Positions 21,713-33,428 of a stretch of 64,000 nt of DNA are shown one piece after another. Under the pieces are notes generated by a model. That model worked only from the letters and a program-made list of their open reading frames with translations. It did not search any database and was not told the origin of the DNA. Position 1 is the stretch's first letter; each line of letters starts with the position of its first letter. Made by a program: the position numbers and the translations under genes. The DNA is taken from NCBI GenBank assembly GCA_051530055.1, contig CM121342.1:13082001-13146000 (forward strand), given 5' to 3'. The stretch is from Neoechinorhynchus agilis. Taxonomy: Eukaryota > Acanthocephala.

Positions 21713-22429
21713 CAGTTCCGGACATCAGCTCGTCAAAACTCCAGAACTGCTCGACAAATGGGATCGCTACTTTAAACCCCACTTCACATTTCCATTCGCT
21801 TTTGTAGATTCCCGGAGAAGCCGTAAGACAGCGAAAGCTCGAAAATAAAGATTACCATTATAACAGCCCGCCCAAGTGTCTATCATCGAGAGCAAAACTT
21901 GATCAATCATGCGGCTCGAAAATCAAGTAGTATTTCACATATGAAATGGGTTTGGTTCGTCATGTTTGCCTTGCTCATTTGTTATTGAGCGATCAACTAT
22001 CTTGTAGTTTGCTATCCGAAGGTCTAAGTGAACAATCAATCTTTTGTTTGTGATCCACATTTCCTTGTGTTCATATAATGATGACGCTTTTACTTAAAAT
22101 TTTTTAGAACACTGGACACATCGGCATTCATCGAAATATAAGAAGATATGGATTTAAATTTCGTAAAATTAACCTTTCACATTACTATAAATAAGCTTTC
22201 CTTTGAACATAAAGGTACGCTGGATACGCGAGGAAAAACATTGGGTTATAACGAGTTCACAAAAATGGTCAATTGGCCTCGTTTTTACTGAGATTTGGCT
22301 CTCGTTTACCACGCTGTGAGCTTTCAAGATCTGAAAACTCAGATCAGGTACTCAACACACTAAAAATTGCAATCATTTTACGCTTTTTGCGACGACGATA
22401 TGTTTACTCATGAATTCACAACTTAACCG

Positions 22430-25400
22430 ATGCGTAATATTTGTGCTAACTATTGCGCTCTGGCCGATTTCATTGATGTGCCAAATTCAAGGCCTCCGGA
22501 TTATCCGGATGAAAATATGGATATTGTTAGTAAGGATATGGAGGCTCTGGTATCTCCTGTAGATCACGGTAGCTATGTTCTGTTGGAGAACGTCATTTGT
22601 CCTTCTAATTCTTTTCCTATCTCCTTGCCCTCTAATCTCAAAGAGCGTTTGCTCCATGATCTGGAGCTAGGATCAAATTCAGAATTCCTGGATAAGGGCG
22701 CCAGTCTTACCGGACATCCTTCTCAGTCGACATCTACAAGTGCTCCAGCGGCTTATTCAGCCTACCCTTCCAAACAAGCTATGTATTAGCTAATAATCAC
22801 TCCTTGGGTGCAATCGTTCAACAATTATGGAATAAAACGTATAGATCGAATTACATATTACGTTGATACAATGTGGTTTTTGTCACTAATCATGAATGGT
22901 TGGTTCACCTGACCAAATTCACCCGATCCATACTATCAAATGCTACTTATACAATCTCTTCTTCAGCAGGACATGTCCGAGATGATTTATGTCCCCGACG
23001 CTCTTGTGCTTTCAATTGCTTTGGAATTAAATTTTCGCAAAAGTCGAACTGCGAACAATACGAATTTATCTTTCCACGCAGTGATATCTGTCAAATGCGG
23101 TGCCCAAATCCTCGAAATAGACGTTGTGCCAATTGTCAAGGACAGCATGCAGCATTTTTCAAAGGATGCCCAGAATTTAAAAATACTAAGCTTGGTTCAA
23201 TAAGAGAAAAAGTACTTCTCCTCGTCAATCCATCACAGTAACTCATCATTCTGCTCCCGTCTCGGTACCCTCTCGATCTGCAAACTAGTTTACTAAGATA
23301 TTCGTCGCAAACTACTTAAACAGTTAATTTGTTACACTTGAACATTCGGATCATCGTTCGGAGAAAATCTATAACTGTCTTCTTACATTAATGCAATCTC
23401 GCATCACAGAAGCTATAGTAACCTTCAAAAAGAAAATAAGCTCATTTATTTCGAAGGTCATCAATCTTCTTGATATACTCCAATCAGTTATGACAGAGAT
23501 CTAACTCATTTGAATACCCTTGCGATAATGTCAATGATATCATTGAAGATCAATCCTCTCATATCAACTCCGGTGTTGCGTTCCTTATTCGTGGCTCAAA
23601 ATCGAAGATCAGGAAAATCTCCAAGAAGCCCCAGTAGGTTCGAAGTTCTGCATAAGCTCCAATAAGCTTAAGTAATGGTAGAGAGTTTTGGCTTGTTGCC
23701 GTGGGATTGTGGCGGGGCGACCAATCTCTCCGATATTACGCGTCTTATTCCTGGAATCTCTATTTTTTATTCCAAGAATCGAAAAGTCACAATTTTAAAC
23801 TCACTACTTCATTTTAACTCTTCCGATTACGTTCCTTAATAACAGATCCTTTCAGCCCCAATTCTCAGGGTCTCATCTGGGGTTTTCGTAATTCTTTTAA
23901 TCCTAACTTAAATCTCGTTCGTATCAAATTAATTGTCTTATTCCCTTTTTAAATTTTTATTCAATTATCGACAATTCACTATTGTTAATCTGTATATTCG
24001 ACCTGGTTTTGTCCATCGTCCTCAAGTTGAGGAGATTTTAAAGGGGCGTCTTAAACCAAGCATTGACTTTATTGTTGGTGACTTTAATGACCCTTCATTG
24101 AAATGGGCCAAAGCCACAGTCAAGACGGTTGAACCCCTTTATGATCTTTCTCTGTCTTCATCTCCTACTTATCATAATATAACTAAGGATGTCCATTCTT
24201 TTTTAGACATTATTATCCTCAAGACTAGCCTTAATTTACTACCTCAAGTTGACCGGCAAGTATTCCTTTTTCACTTAGCTGGTCATGATACTTTTAACCT
24301 GGCCCATCGGACGTATGGACATTTTACTCTGAGTTCCGTATTTATCTCCCCTGAACGTTTTCTCTTCCGATCAATAAGCCAAAATCTTTTATCCAGTAAT
24401 TTTTTTGTCAATCCTATTTATGCACGGCCTTAAATCAATAATGTCATTAGCACAACGTCTAATTTATTTCTTTATTAGCATATAAAGCATTCTTATGAGT
24501 GGTTCAGGCGGTTGTCGTTTTATAGATATGTTTTATTTTTTCCATAAAGGCCGAATGGACACACGGTCCACCGATTTGGGTCTGGGAAGCGCTGGTCTGC
24601 GCTTCCGCCTCTTGGAGGTATCGGAGAATCCGGAGGGATGTACAAACTTATAACCGTACGGTCTTGGGGCATTGAGCGCAGACCAGCGCTTCCCAGACCG
24701 AAATCGGTGGACCGTGTGTCCATTCGGCCGTGTATAGAAAAAATAAAACACATCTATAAACAGCCTATAAAGGTTTCTCTAATCTTTATGAAAGTAGTTC
24801 CTTCCGTTTTCTTGGCAAACACTCTGGCGATGCACTTCTTGTAAAGTGCTTTCTCGGCAGTTCTGGACAGTTCGTGGTCCACAACAGCTTAAATCTGCGG
24901 CTGCTCCTTTAAAATATCTTACTCCATTTTCTTCAAAATGGTAGCTTACTTGTTCTAACAAAAATTTTATTAGCTAGAGATCTAAGCTTTCGGTTTGGTT
25001 AAAAGACCCTACCTAAGACAATATACTTTCGTCTATCTTTGATTTCCACTCCTCATCCTGTGTTAAAGGCTCCAGATCATTCTATAGTTTTCCGCAGATT
25101 ATGTATAAACCGTTCTGGTCCTACTATAGGCAATATCTTGAAAGTTTGGGCGTTCGATCCCAAAACATCTTCGTCTTATAGCTTTTCTGGTACCAAAATT
25201 TTTAACCTGCTCTCGCATGAATGCACCCTTTAGATTGCGAAATTGATGCTTATATCTTCTTACGCTTGGAGATATATTTATATTTCCCGTCGTATCTTTC
25301 TTGTTAAGAATGGGAAGAAATCTATTAAGGTTCCGTGTTACCTTCGTCCGATCTCCCTACAAAACCTTTATGATCGTGGTCTTGGTCTCCGCCTCAATCT

Positions 25401-26360
25401 CTTTATCACAGAACATAACTGTATTTCTAATAACTATTATGGTTTTATTAAACATAAATCAGTTGATCCAACTCTGGCTGATATATATGCTAGTTTTTGC
25501 AACAACTCATCTCCCCTGCGTGCTATTTTAGCACTTGATTTAGTTCAGGCTTTTGACAAAATTGCGTTACATTTAAATATCAAAATTCTCGAATTTTTAG
25601 CGTTCCCCGCAATTTAATCGCGTGAATTTACAATATTATTTTTTCGAAGTCCTAATATTATGAGGACGACACTACTAAATCATTATTTTATCCTCTAAAT
25701 GGCGTTCCGCAAGGCTCTCAGCTTTCCCCTATTTTATTTTTGCTAGCCTCCCAATATATTGTACAAAATTTTCATGTTTGCGCCTCTCTCACCAGCTATG
25801 CAGACGACATCACTTTTGTGATTACTGCTCATCGAGTTGACAAATTGAAAATTTTGATTAATCAATGTGTGAATTATCTTAATACTGTTTTCCTCCTATG
25901 AATCTCACCTTAAATCTAGACAAAATTAAATGCATTTTCAAAGTCCGCTCGTGTTGGCTTCGAAGGTCTCTTAAACTCTTTTTTAACACCCTCATGTCCT
26001 GTAATAATCCTCACCCTACGATCAATGGTAATACCCCGACTAAGCTTCGCATACTCGGGCATAACTTTAATGTAAACCTGTCTCTCAAAATGGACATCAA
26101 TCAAATGACGAAACTTTTGAAAACAGTCAAATCTAAGGCTTTTCCTGCTAATAAGCTCGGTTTAGCTCTTAAATGTATTCTTTCTGTTTGAAAAACTAGC
26201 GCTACCTCCAGTCTTGTTTTTTACCGAACATAAAACGCTGTTCTTCGATGAATTTTTCAAGCATATCAACTCTCTACCTTCTGCCTGTGCTGGTGAGCTT
26301 AGAAATTTCTGCTTACAAAGGTTCTACAAATGGATTAATTAACTTTTGTTCTACTATTTT
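22430..26360 (+). mobile_element. Decayed non-LTR retrotransposon (LINE), jockey/I-like
   Basis: ORF1-like part: a nucleic-acid-binding segment at about 23085-23190 with a CCHC knuckle (RRCANCQGQHAAFFKGCPEF). ORF2-like part: apurinic-type endonuclease with IVGDFNDPSLKW at about 24075-24115, then reverse transcriptase segments KVPCYLRPISL, ILALDLVQAFDKI, GVPQGSQLSPILF at about 25700 and SYADDITFVI at about 25790. Frames are interrupted several times, and a foldback element sits between endonuclease and RT. It is a dead copy. Confidence 0.8.
24515..24762. repeat. Foldback element inserted in the LINE
   Basis: Near-perfect arms of about 95 nt; inner parts at 24549-24605 and 24674-24730 (GGCCGAATGGACACACGGTC and complement). 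It interrupts the LINE between endonuclease and RT regions, so it arrived after the LINE. Its loop contains an inverted copy of the GGAGG-rich segment also found at 21.65 and 51.5 kb. Confidence 0.85.
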
Positions 26361-26596
26361 ACTTGGATAACAATTTCTTATTCCTCATAGCGTTTTATCC
26401 AGAATTAAATCTTCCTCTTATTGAATTTACAACTGGCCGATTTCATTCTAAAACTCGAACAACTGGTGTTTGATAACTCGCGTAAAAAGCACTCATATCA
26501 ATACAGCGTCCGTCCTCTAAAAGTAGTAGTGCTTTTGCGGATTCTTCTACATCGTTTAATAATTTCTCTACAATCTCGCTTATAGATTTTTTAGAT

Positions 26597-28086
26597 ATGG
26601 AATCATATTCGCCCGAGCATATTCGGAGGTATTCTCGCCAAATCATATGCACCGATTTAATCGGACGAACAGGTCAAATCGCAATCCAAAAGGCACGCGT
26701 ATTAATTATAGGATGTGGCGGATTAGGATCAATTGTTATAATGTACCTTGCTGGAGCTGGAGTTGGCCAAATCGATTTGATGGATCATGACGTGTGTGAA
26801 GTCCAGAATCTCCATCGGCAAATCATCCACTCTGAGCTAAGTGTTGGCCAAAATAAAGCTCATTCGGCAGAGAGTTCCATTCGGAGACTTAACTCTTCCA
26901 TCAAGACAAATACGATCACTACCAGAATGCATCAGCGGTTCCAAATCGACTTTCTTTGTAATCTCCTTTGTTTCGTTCAAAACTTGAACAAAATTCATCA
27001 CTTGCGTACGTGGTTAGTTTTGTAAGAACGATAACAGGTGACTAGGTTTCTTTTAAATCCGTTTTAAAGGAACCAATTTAAGGAGCGAATATGCTAATGT
27101 CGTAAATCTTTTAAAAAATCATTTTCGTTTACAAACTTTCGCATGCACTGTTTCTAATGGAATAAAAGATAGGCGAAGTTTTTCGCGCTAAGTTTATCAT
27201 TTTGAACCCGAGTTTCTGATATAATAACAACATCCCTTACTTTCATTTTGTTCGTGCTTCGGAAATCGCTGAAATAGAGGACAATACTGATCTTGACTTT
27301 GGAGCGTACAACGTGATTGCAGACTGTACAGACAATCCCGAAGCCCATTGTGCCATTAGTAAGATAGGTCAAAAACATGAAATCCCAGTTGTATGGGCAT
27401 CCGTAGTCACTTCGCGTGGGCAAATGACTGTTTTACACCCGAGCGGACCGTGTTACCGTTGTATTGTACCAGAGAATCCTCGAGACGAATACCGAGTAAA
27501 GGGATCTACTCATGGTATTTTTGGACCTTCAGCTGGCTTAATGGGATGCATGCAGGCGACTGAGGTGATGAAACTGATAACCCATCCTTATGATTTGGAC
27601 AGGCTATTGATTGGCCGTCTACTACTTGTGGACTGCGCTTGCTACTCATTGAGAGTAATCCAAGTTTCTAAGCAGGCCAACTGTCCCGTTTGTGGAAACG
27701 GGCAGACCGAACATCTCGAAATTAGTGTATCCGTTCTCAATAACGTTAAAGGGATCAGACCGACTGAGTTAAAGCAAATGTTGCCGGCCGATGATATGAT
27801 CATTGTGGATATCAGACCACAGGAGCATTTCGAAATTGCTCATATTGAAAAATCGATCAATTGTCCATTCGAAGACATGAGTCAAATTAGAAACTGGCAC
27901 AATGAACTCACAAAAATTGTGGAAATCAAAAATCGAATAGTAATTGTGTCAATCAATGACCATGACTCCCAAACTTTGGTCTCAAAACTTCAAGAGTTAA
28001 ACTTACTGTCCAAGAGCAAAGTATTCTACTTAATTGGTGGACTTTGCAAATGGAAACACGTCCACAGGTCCTTTCCACTTTATTGA
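26597..28086 (+). CDS. MOCS3: MOCS3/UBA4 adenylyltransferase-rhodanese, both catalytic cysteines apparently missing
   Basis: Exon 1 from ATG 26597 to about 26940 (RYSRQIICTDLIGRTGQ, ATP loop IIGCGGLGS, DHDVCEVQNLHRQ); exon 2 from about 27258 to a stop at 28084-28086 (YNVIADCTDN, zinc pairs CYRC and CPVC, GLMGCMQATEVMK, then a rhodanese domain VDIRPQEHFEIAHIEKSINC). The family activates MOCS2A and URM1 as sulfur carriers for molybdopterin synthesis and tRNA thiolation. At the adenylyltransferase cysteine (TNCADGG in human) this protein has VKGSTHG, and at the rhodanese active site (VICKLGNDSQ) it has IVSINDHDSQ, i.e. serine for cysteine. The intron junction is not resolved; I found no in-frame GT-AG pair. 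An inverted GAACAAAAT lies near both ends. Confidence 0.88.
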
Positions 28087-28209
28087 TTAAATTTGGCATG
28101 TATCTTGCCCGATAACAAATAGACCTAAACGTTTTTAGCAACGAATGGTCGATCAGCATTAGTTTGTACATTTTCCTTCAGCGTAGTCACAAAGCACCAG
28201 TCAACCAAA

Positions 28210-28325
28210 ATGAAGGTCCTAACCGATTTAATTTTTTTCGCTTTCGTCGCTATATGCACTGATATATGGCAGCTAATGCCTTCCACTTCTATCAGGGCAA
28301 AAAATCGGGATCGTGAATTCTGTAC
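28210..28325 (+). CDS. Possible small secreted peptide reading frame
   Basis: ATG 28210 opens a frame with a signal-peptide-like start (MKVLTDLIFFAFVAICTDIW), then a short basic stretch, stop near 28325. Another open frame on the same strand continues to 28510 with two cysteines. An intron linking them was not found. Function unknown. Confidence 0.25.
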
Positions 28326-28512
28326 TTGAGCCGCCCATAACTTGGAGTGCGCATTTGCGAACTTCGCATACAAGCAAGTTTAGGTTATGTGCAGCCCTTC
28401 TATCTTCTTTTTATCAATACCAAAATCTATGTAATGTTATGGATATAATAACAAAACTCGGATCATCCGACATTCTCCTTCGAGAAATGCAAGCCCGATG
28501 GGATTTTTAATA

Positions 28513-29512
28513 AACATTGAAACGGATATCATTGACAATAAAATAGCAACTGCGATTGGGTAAATGAACCATTTGATTGCTGGCTAGACGGTTAATTTTT
28601 CAATCAGGGAATGAACATCTTAGTCCTCAAGTGATATATAGCTATTGAGTGCAATTACAACTTCTATAATTCCTTTTTGTCTTTTTAACAGCGATAACCT
28701 AGATATTTGATGGTGAGATGGGATGCCAATATTTGCTCCAGGATGGAGGTAAATAATATCATTTCTTTAGAAAAATCAGGGATAAGATGACGATAAGGAA
28801 AGGAATAGAGATTCCTTACCGATCCTCGGGATCTTATTATTAGCGAAAAATTTACGGGTGACATTAAGAAGCTCTTTAAAAAGAGACAAATCTGGAGGTT
28901 CGATTGATTCACAGGGGTGATCCAGCATTACGCTGCATCCTAACAAGGACGATGAACCAAGGAAAAAGCCACGATGCCGATATTCTGCCTCATGTGCAAG
29001 TATGCGGGTGGCAATGTCCAAGGTCGGACCACTCCGCCAAGGCCACTTTGCATGATGTTCAATAATGCGCACAAGAACGAATCGGGGTCATAACGCATTG
29101 AACCCAAAGGCGACCTCCTACGTTTCGACATGACGGGCTATGAACACCACACAATGTTCTACCCAGGTCAAGACGTAAAACTTTCTACGGCAATAAGGTA
29201 CAAAGCCAAAGATCCGTTGGAGATTTCGTTTGCGGAAAAACAGCTCATTTCGCATGAGGTGAAAAGTGAAACTGAATGCTCGTAGGGATGAGATGGCCAA
29301 CGTGAGACCTGTTATTGTGCTTAACCGAAGGGAAAAGTTAGCTTACTCAATGACTTTGTTTTAACTCTTCCTTTAGATTGTTACGTGGTCCAAAATAAAA
29401 CATTTGTTTCAATCGCGTAAATTACTGAATACTATGGCTTGATTTAAAAGATCTGCTATAAGTTCCTTCTGTAGAATCCCAAATAGTCGTTAAAGAGTCA
29501 CTAAAACATGAT
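28513..29512. other. Weakly coding-like region, no gene assigned
   Basis: A plus-strand frame at about 29113-29286 (MTGYEHHTMFYPGQDVKLST, later KDPLEISFAEKQLISHE, then TAG) reads like a terminal exon, with an AG just before it. A 98-codon minus-strand frame overlaps 28776-29072. I cannot tell which, if either, is real. Confidence 0.25.
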
Positions 29513-32037
29513 TTAATGTTGATTAAAACAACCACACGGAATGTTCGCTTGTGTATTCATACAGCACAGCTGATACTGAAATTGACTATCCCACCAACCG
29601 TTTGGATCTATTCTGCCTTCCGGTTCGTTAGACCGTATTACTCTTTTTCCTTTGAAAAAGAAGTCCGCATCTCTCTCAATATATTGCTCAATTTTTTCAA
29701 CAGCATCAGCAGGCGAGCACGATTGCGTATCGTGATGATGAAATCCACTAAATATGTGAGAAGATGAGAACTGAGTTATATCATTGACCATAATCTTATA
29801 CCATTTTCCAATATGCATAATGCGGCTGAAAGCAATTTTACATTTCATAATTTGCGGTTCCTTAAATTTCAAAAGTTGTAGCATTGTCCAATCCCAATTG
29901 TAGTCATTGTACGAACAAAAGAACTTAGAGATTAGTAAAACTAAAATACAATACGCTGCATTTAATCTTACATTAGCATGCGCTTGTAAGCGATTCCAAA
30001 TTCTTTGACTAAATACGGCTGATGCTAGACTGTAGTAGCGGTAGGTACCCACGAATATCGCGTCAAACAATTCTTTATCCCCAAATGATGTGGAATGAAA
30101 ATGCCCAATCGTCATCAGTTCATCGCTGCAATCCCTACGTTCAAGGAATATTATTAAGCTGCTTACATCCCGAAAAAACATACGGAATGGATTCCATTTG
30201 TTTTATCATGTGTACGGCATCCGGTAAGATGTAGAAATCCTCTTCCAGCAACCAAACTTTCGTATTACTGTTCATTATCCGCAAATGTTCGAACACAAAA
30301 TTCAGCTTTTCGCAAATTCAAGACGTTTTTTGGTCAACATAAGTTTTGCCCACCTTCCACCACCAATGATGTTTTAATGCCCCGGCTTCGATATTGAGAA
30401 ATTGCCTTCTCTCCTCTTCTGTTAAGCCGGAACTGCATTCGGTGTTATTTAGTCTAAATTGGTTCGCGTTTTGAATTCGAAAAGCAAGCTTAGTGATATT
30501 TTTGATCACAACTAAACTATCTTTATCGACATAAAATTCTTCGGGATAATCAAGTTATAATCTTGGTGAACATAATCCCGAGCATGGCATATTTGAAATA
30601 TTTCACGAGGTAACCTCGTCTCTTCAGTCATTGTAAATTAATCTAATCGACTAGATACGTGACTGATGAGGAGAGGTTACCTCGTAAAATATTCCAAATA
30701 ATATATAATGCACGTTAGTATGCTCACCACAATTCTTGGACTATCTTTGTGTGCGGAAAATAACTATTTATTTGTTTCAAATGTTTTTGTAGATGATTGC
30801 TGCTCTTTGGAAGGTGATTGATATACGATTCTAAAGTCATGTACTATTTCGAAGTGACACTTTTGTACACTGGCTTCATAGGCACGAAACTTTTAATGAG
30901 TTCTGACCACTCTTGACTTAAACGTAACAACATCCAAGCCAAACACAATTTTAGACTTACATTGCACTCGCACTTGAGTTTTGACAAGTTCTCAAAGAAT
31001 CAGGCGGATAACCATGCGGGTATAATTGTCTCATGTATGGGTAGAAAATTTGAATAACCTAGAAAGACGATTCAAATTATTGAATGATTCAATTCATGCT
31101 TCAAATATATCTCACCGAAATATTTTTGATTGATTGTACAGCGGTGTTTAAATAGCTGTTGTAAAAGTTTCTCGAAGAGACAGTGTTTAATTTTCATCAG
31201 ACGTTTGAATATCTTAGAGTTTAAGGCATCGACGATCGTGGATCTCGATGAGTTAATTCTATCTACTGAAAGAGCTTAATCGAATTTTGTTTTACAATGG
31301 AAAAGTGGTTTTTATAAAAGAAACAATACTGTGCGTTCTATTTTCCAACACTAAAATTGACCACCATTCGTCGAAGGTAATAATCGAACTATAAATTTAG
31401 ACCAGGGAGCGACTGTAAAATTTCACTAATAATCCTTTCGACACAACTTGTGAAAAAATACCGGCACATTTCTTCTTTTGGCTGCTGCATCTGTATAACC
31501 CCAATAATTTAGTGTACGTTTAAGGGGAACTAAGTTTTGGCTTAAAGGATTCTGAGCTTACGCAAATTTTTGGTAATTCAACATTGGTCAAGATCACGCC
31601 GATTGATTTGGTTTGACATATGCTCGCAACCTTAGACAGCAGCTAAATATTTTTGAATCGTATGCATCATGCGAAAAAACGAGGACTGTCTCGGTTTCGA
31701 TTCCTTTAACTCTCGTCAAAGACCGAATCATCTGACTAAGGTACTCAAGACGGTCGTGCACCTGAATTAGCGCAATTATATTATTTCTGCCTTCTTTAAA
31801 AATTCCAGGATTTCGCATTTCCTGTACGCTGTTTATTTCCTTGATTTTCATCTCGAGGTCCGGATCATTCGATTGACCCTCTCGTAATCCTTGATTGAAA
31901 GACTCGCAGAACAATTCACCAGGAACTCGCATGAAATTAGTGTTTTCAGCCTCTTTTTTAGCATTTGGAAGGTATGTGAGCTGAAGTACAAGTATGGTAG
32001 CTACAATAACAAGAACAATACTCGATCGTCTTTTCAT
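29513..32037 (-). CDS. MGAT2: MGAT2, N-acetylglucosaminyltransferase II of N-glycan synthesis
   Basis: Golgi type II membrane enzyme that adds GlcNAc to the alpha-1,6 mannose arm. Exon 1 starts at ATG 32035-32037 with a signal anchor (SIVLVIVATILVLQL) and reaches ALIQVHDRLEYL ... VFSHDAYDS near 31650. Later exons: about 30555-30354 (LKHHWWWK), 30305-30184 (VWLLEEDFYILPDA), 30134-29972 (MTIGHFHS ... NRLQAHA), 29923-29801 (CSYNDYNWDWT, HIGK), 29747-29513 (GFHHHDTQSC ... NGWWD). Four introns are canonical and 48-54 nt (48, 49, 48, 53 by my count). KHHWWWK, LLEEDFY and YNDYNWDW match catalytic GnT-II motifs. Exon 1 to exon 2 is not resolved: about 12-15 residues expected around FFPFS are not found and a long intron holds a foldback element. 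There may be a frame problem at the end of exon 1, so the gene could be impaired. Confidence 0.85.
30590..30710. repeat. Foldback element, family B, in the MGAT2 long intron
   Basis: Arms CGAGGTAACCTCGTCTCTTCAG-like (30606-30627) and the complement (30663-30686). Both arms contain a hammerhead-like block. Confidence 0.8.
30597..30627 (-). ncRNA. Minimal hammerhead ribozyme-like core in an intron
   Basis: Minus strand, i.e. the sense strand of MGAT2: CUGAAGA, one G, perfect 6-bp stem II ACGAGG/CCTCGT with loop TTA, then GAAA-TA-U-U. The other arm (30663-30693, plus strand) has CUGAUGA but AAAA instead of GAAA. Confidence 0.65.
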
Positions 32038-32460
32038 TTATGAGTTGAGCGAAGATTTAAAGACGAGCGGAGACCTTAAATCACAACACGTTGTATTTTT
32101 AATGTCGCGTTGAGTCACACTTTTAAGTTTTCAACACTATGAAGTTTTTTTTAAAGTTTTACAATTTATTTTAAAATGATTAAATCGTCCCCCGGACGCT
32201 GACCGCATTTCCTCGTTGGATTGCGAGGCTTATTCTTTGTATCAGGAAAATCCTCTCGCGTCGCTCCCCTGTTTCTGCTGCAAGTCGTCTTCCGAGTTCG
32301 GCACAAAAGCTTCGTGCCGAAGATCCCTCGTTTTTTTTATTTTTTTTGAACTGTGGAAAAAAGTCACGTAGGTAGCTTGAACCTTAAACTTTGTAAATTT
32401 AATTATGTTATTGGGAATTGGGAACGTAAGTTTATCAGCTTTTTATTTTTTTAACGTTAA

Positions 32461-32491
32461 TCTACGATGCATGAAGCGCGTCCATCTTCAG
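32461..32491 (-). ncRNA. Degenerate hammerhead-like core
   Basis: Minus strand: CUGAAGA, one U, imperfect stem II (GACGC against GCATC), then GTAG where GAAA is expected. Probably a decayed member. Confidence 0.25.
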
Positions 32492-32579
32492 GATACGTAT
32501 TGTAAAATCTGATTTATTTCGAAGATCACTTCCTTTTAAAATCAAACATTAACAGTTCCGTTGATGCTCAGTAAGATTT

Positions 32580-33290
32580 ATTGACTGTTTGGATATAGCA
32601 AGGCGATTTCCTTTCTTTAGGCATCGCCTATCGTTTGTTTCATAATGTCAACGATCAGATAAATAACTCAATAGTTCAGCCTATCGTTTTATCTCAGAAG
32701 GACCAAATCTGCGATTTGCTCAGTATTACAAACTGCTGCAATCTAACCGCCGTTTGATACAGGGTAATGCGAGATTGGAATCCGACTTCAATCGTCGTCC
32801 GGGTATGTTCATCGGGTTAGATACTTTATAACATGCGTTTACGATAAACAGGTCCGTGTTGATGAAGAAGATTATCACGACATTTCGGGTTATTGCTCTT
32901 TGGTGTGGGAGTCGATTGAGAATATCCGGTTGGGTTGGAAGGCCCGTTCTGTTTGGAAAATTATTAGGTCAAAAGTGATAACAAAATTCCCCGTGGGGAG
33001 CGGCTACTGCCGCGGAGGACCGAAAGGTGGCGAAATATAGAGAATTAAGTAGGTCTCACGTTTTTGTACCCTTTGGAGTGGAGACTCTTTGTGCGCTCGG
33101 TAGCTCGGCACTTAGATTTACGAAGGAGTTATCGACTAGACTCCAGGCCAAGACAGGAAATACAAGAGCTGGTGCCTTCCTGCGCCAAAACATTGGTCTC
33201 GCGATCCAAAGAGAAAACGCAGCGAGCGTGGTCGCGACCACTGAGGGGAGAGCAATGCCTCTTCTTCGTGGTCGGTGGTGATTGTTGAAA
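32580..33290 (+). mobile_element. LINE 3'-terminal fragment
   Basis: 33030-33290 translates to HVFVPFGVETLCALGSSALR, KELSTRLQAKTGNTRAGAFL, AIQRENAASVVATT, the conserved C-terminal end of the non-LTR RT type at 60.7-62.7 kb. The 32.58-33.0 kb part has open stretches (e.g. YCSLVWESIENIRLGWKAR) that I cannot place; they may be a separate remnant. Confidence 0.6.
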
Positions 33291-33428
33291 CGTGTTGTTG
33301 ATGTGTGTTTGTTTCGTTTGTTAAAAATTTAAATATTCAAACAAATGTTTCAAAAACAACTAGTGATTTATTCATTGGTGCAATTATGACTTTTCGAGTA
33401 GAACTACATTGCAGATCTCTATTTCGTT

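Noticed and set aside
28313-28510. Insulin-like peptide (a stretch SSFYQYQNLCN recalls an A chain)
   Set aside because: The cysteine pattern of insulin is missing and no B chain with correct spacing was found.
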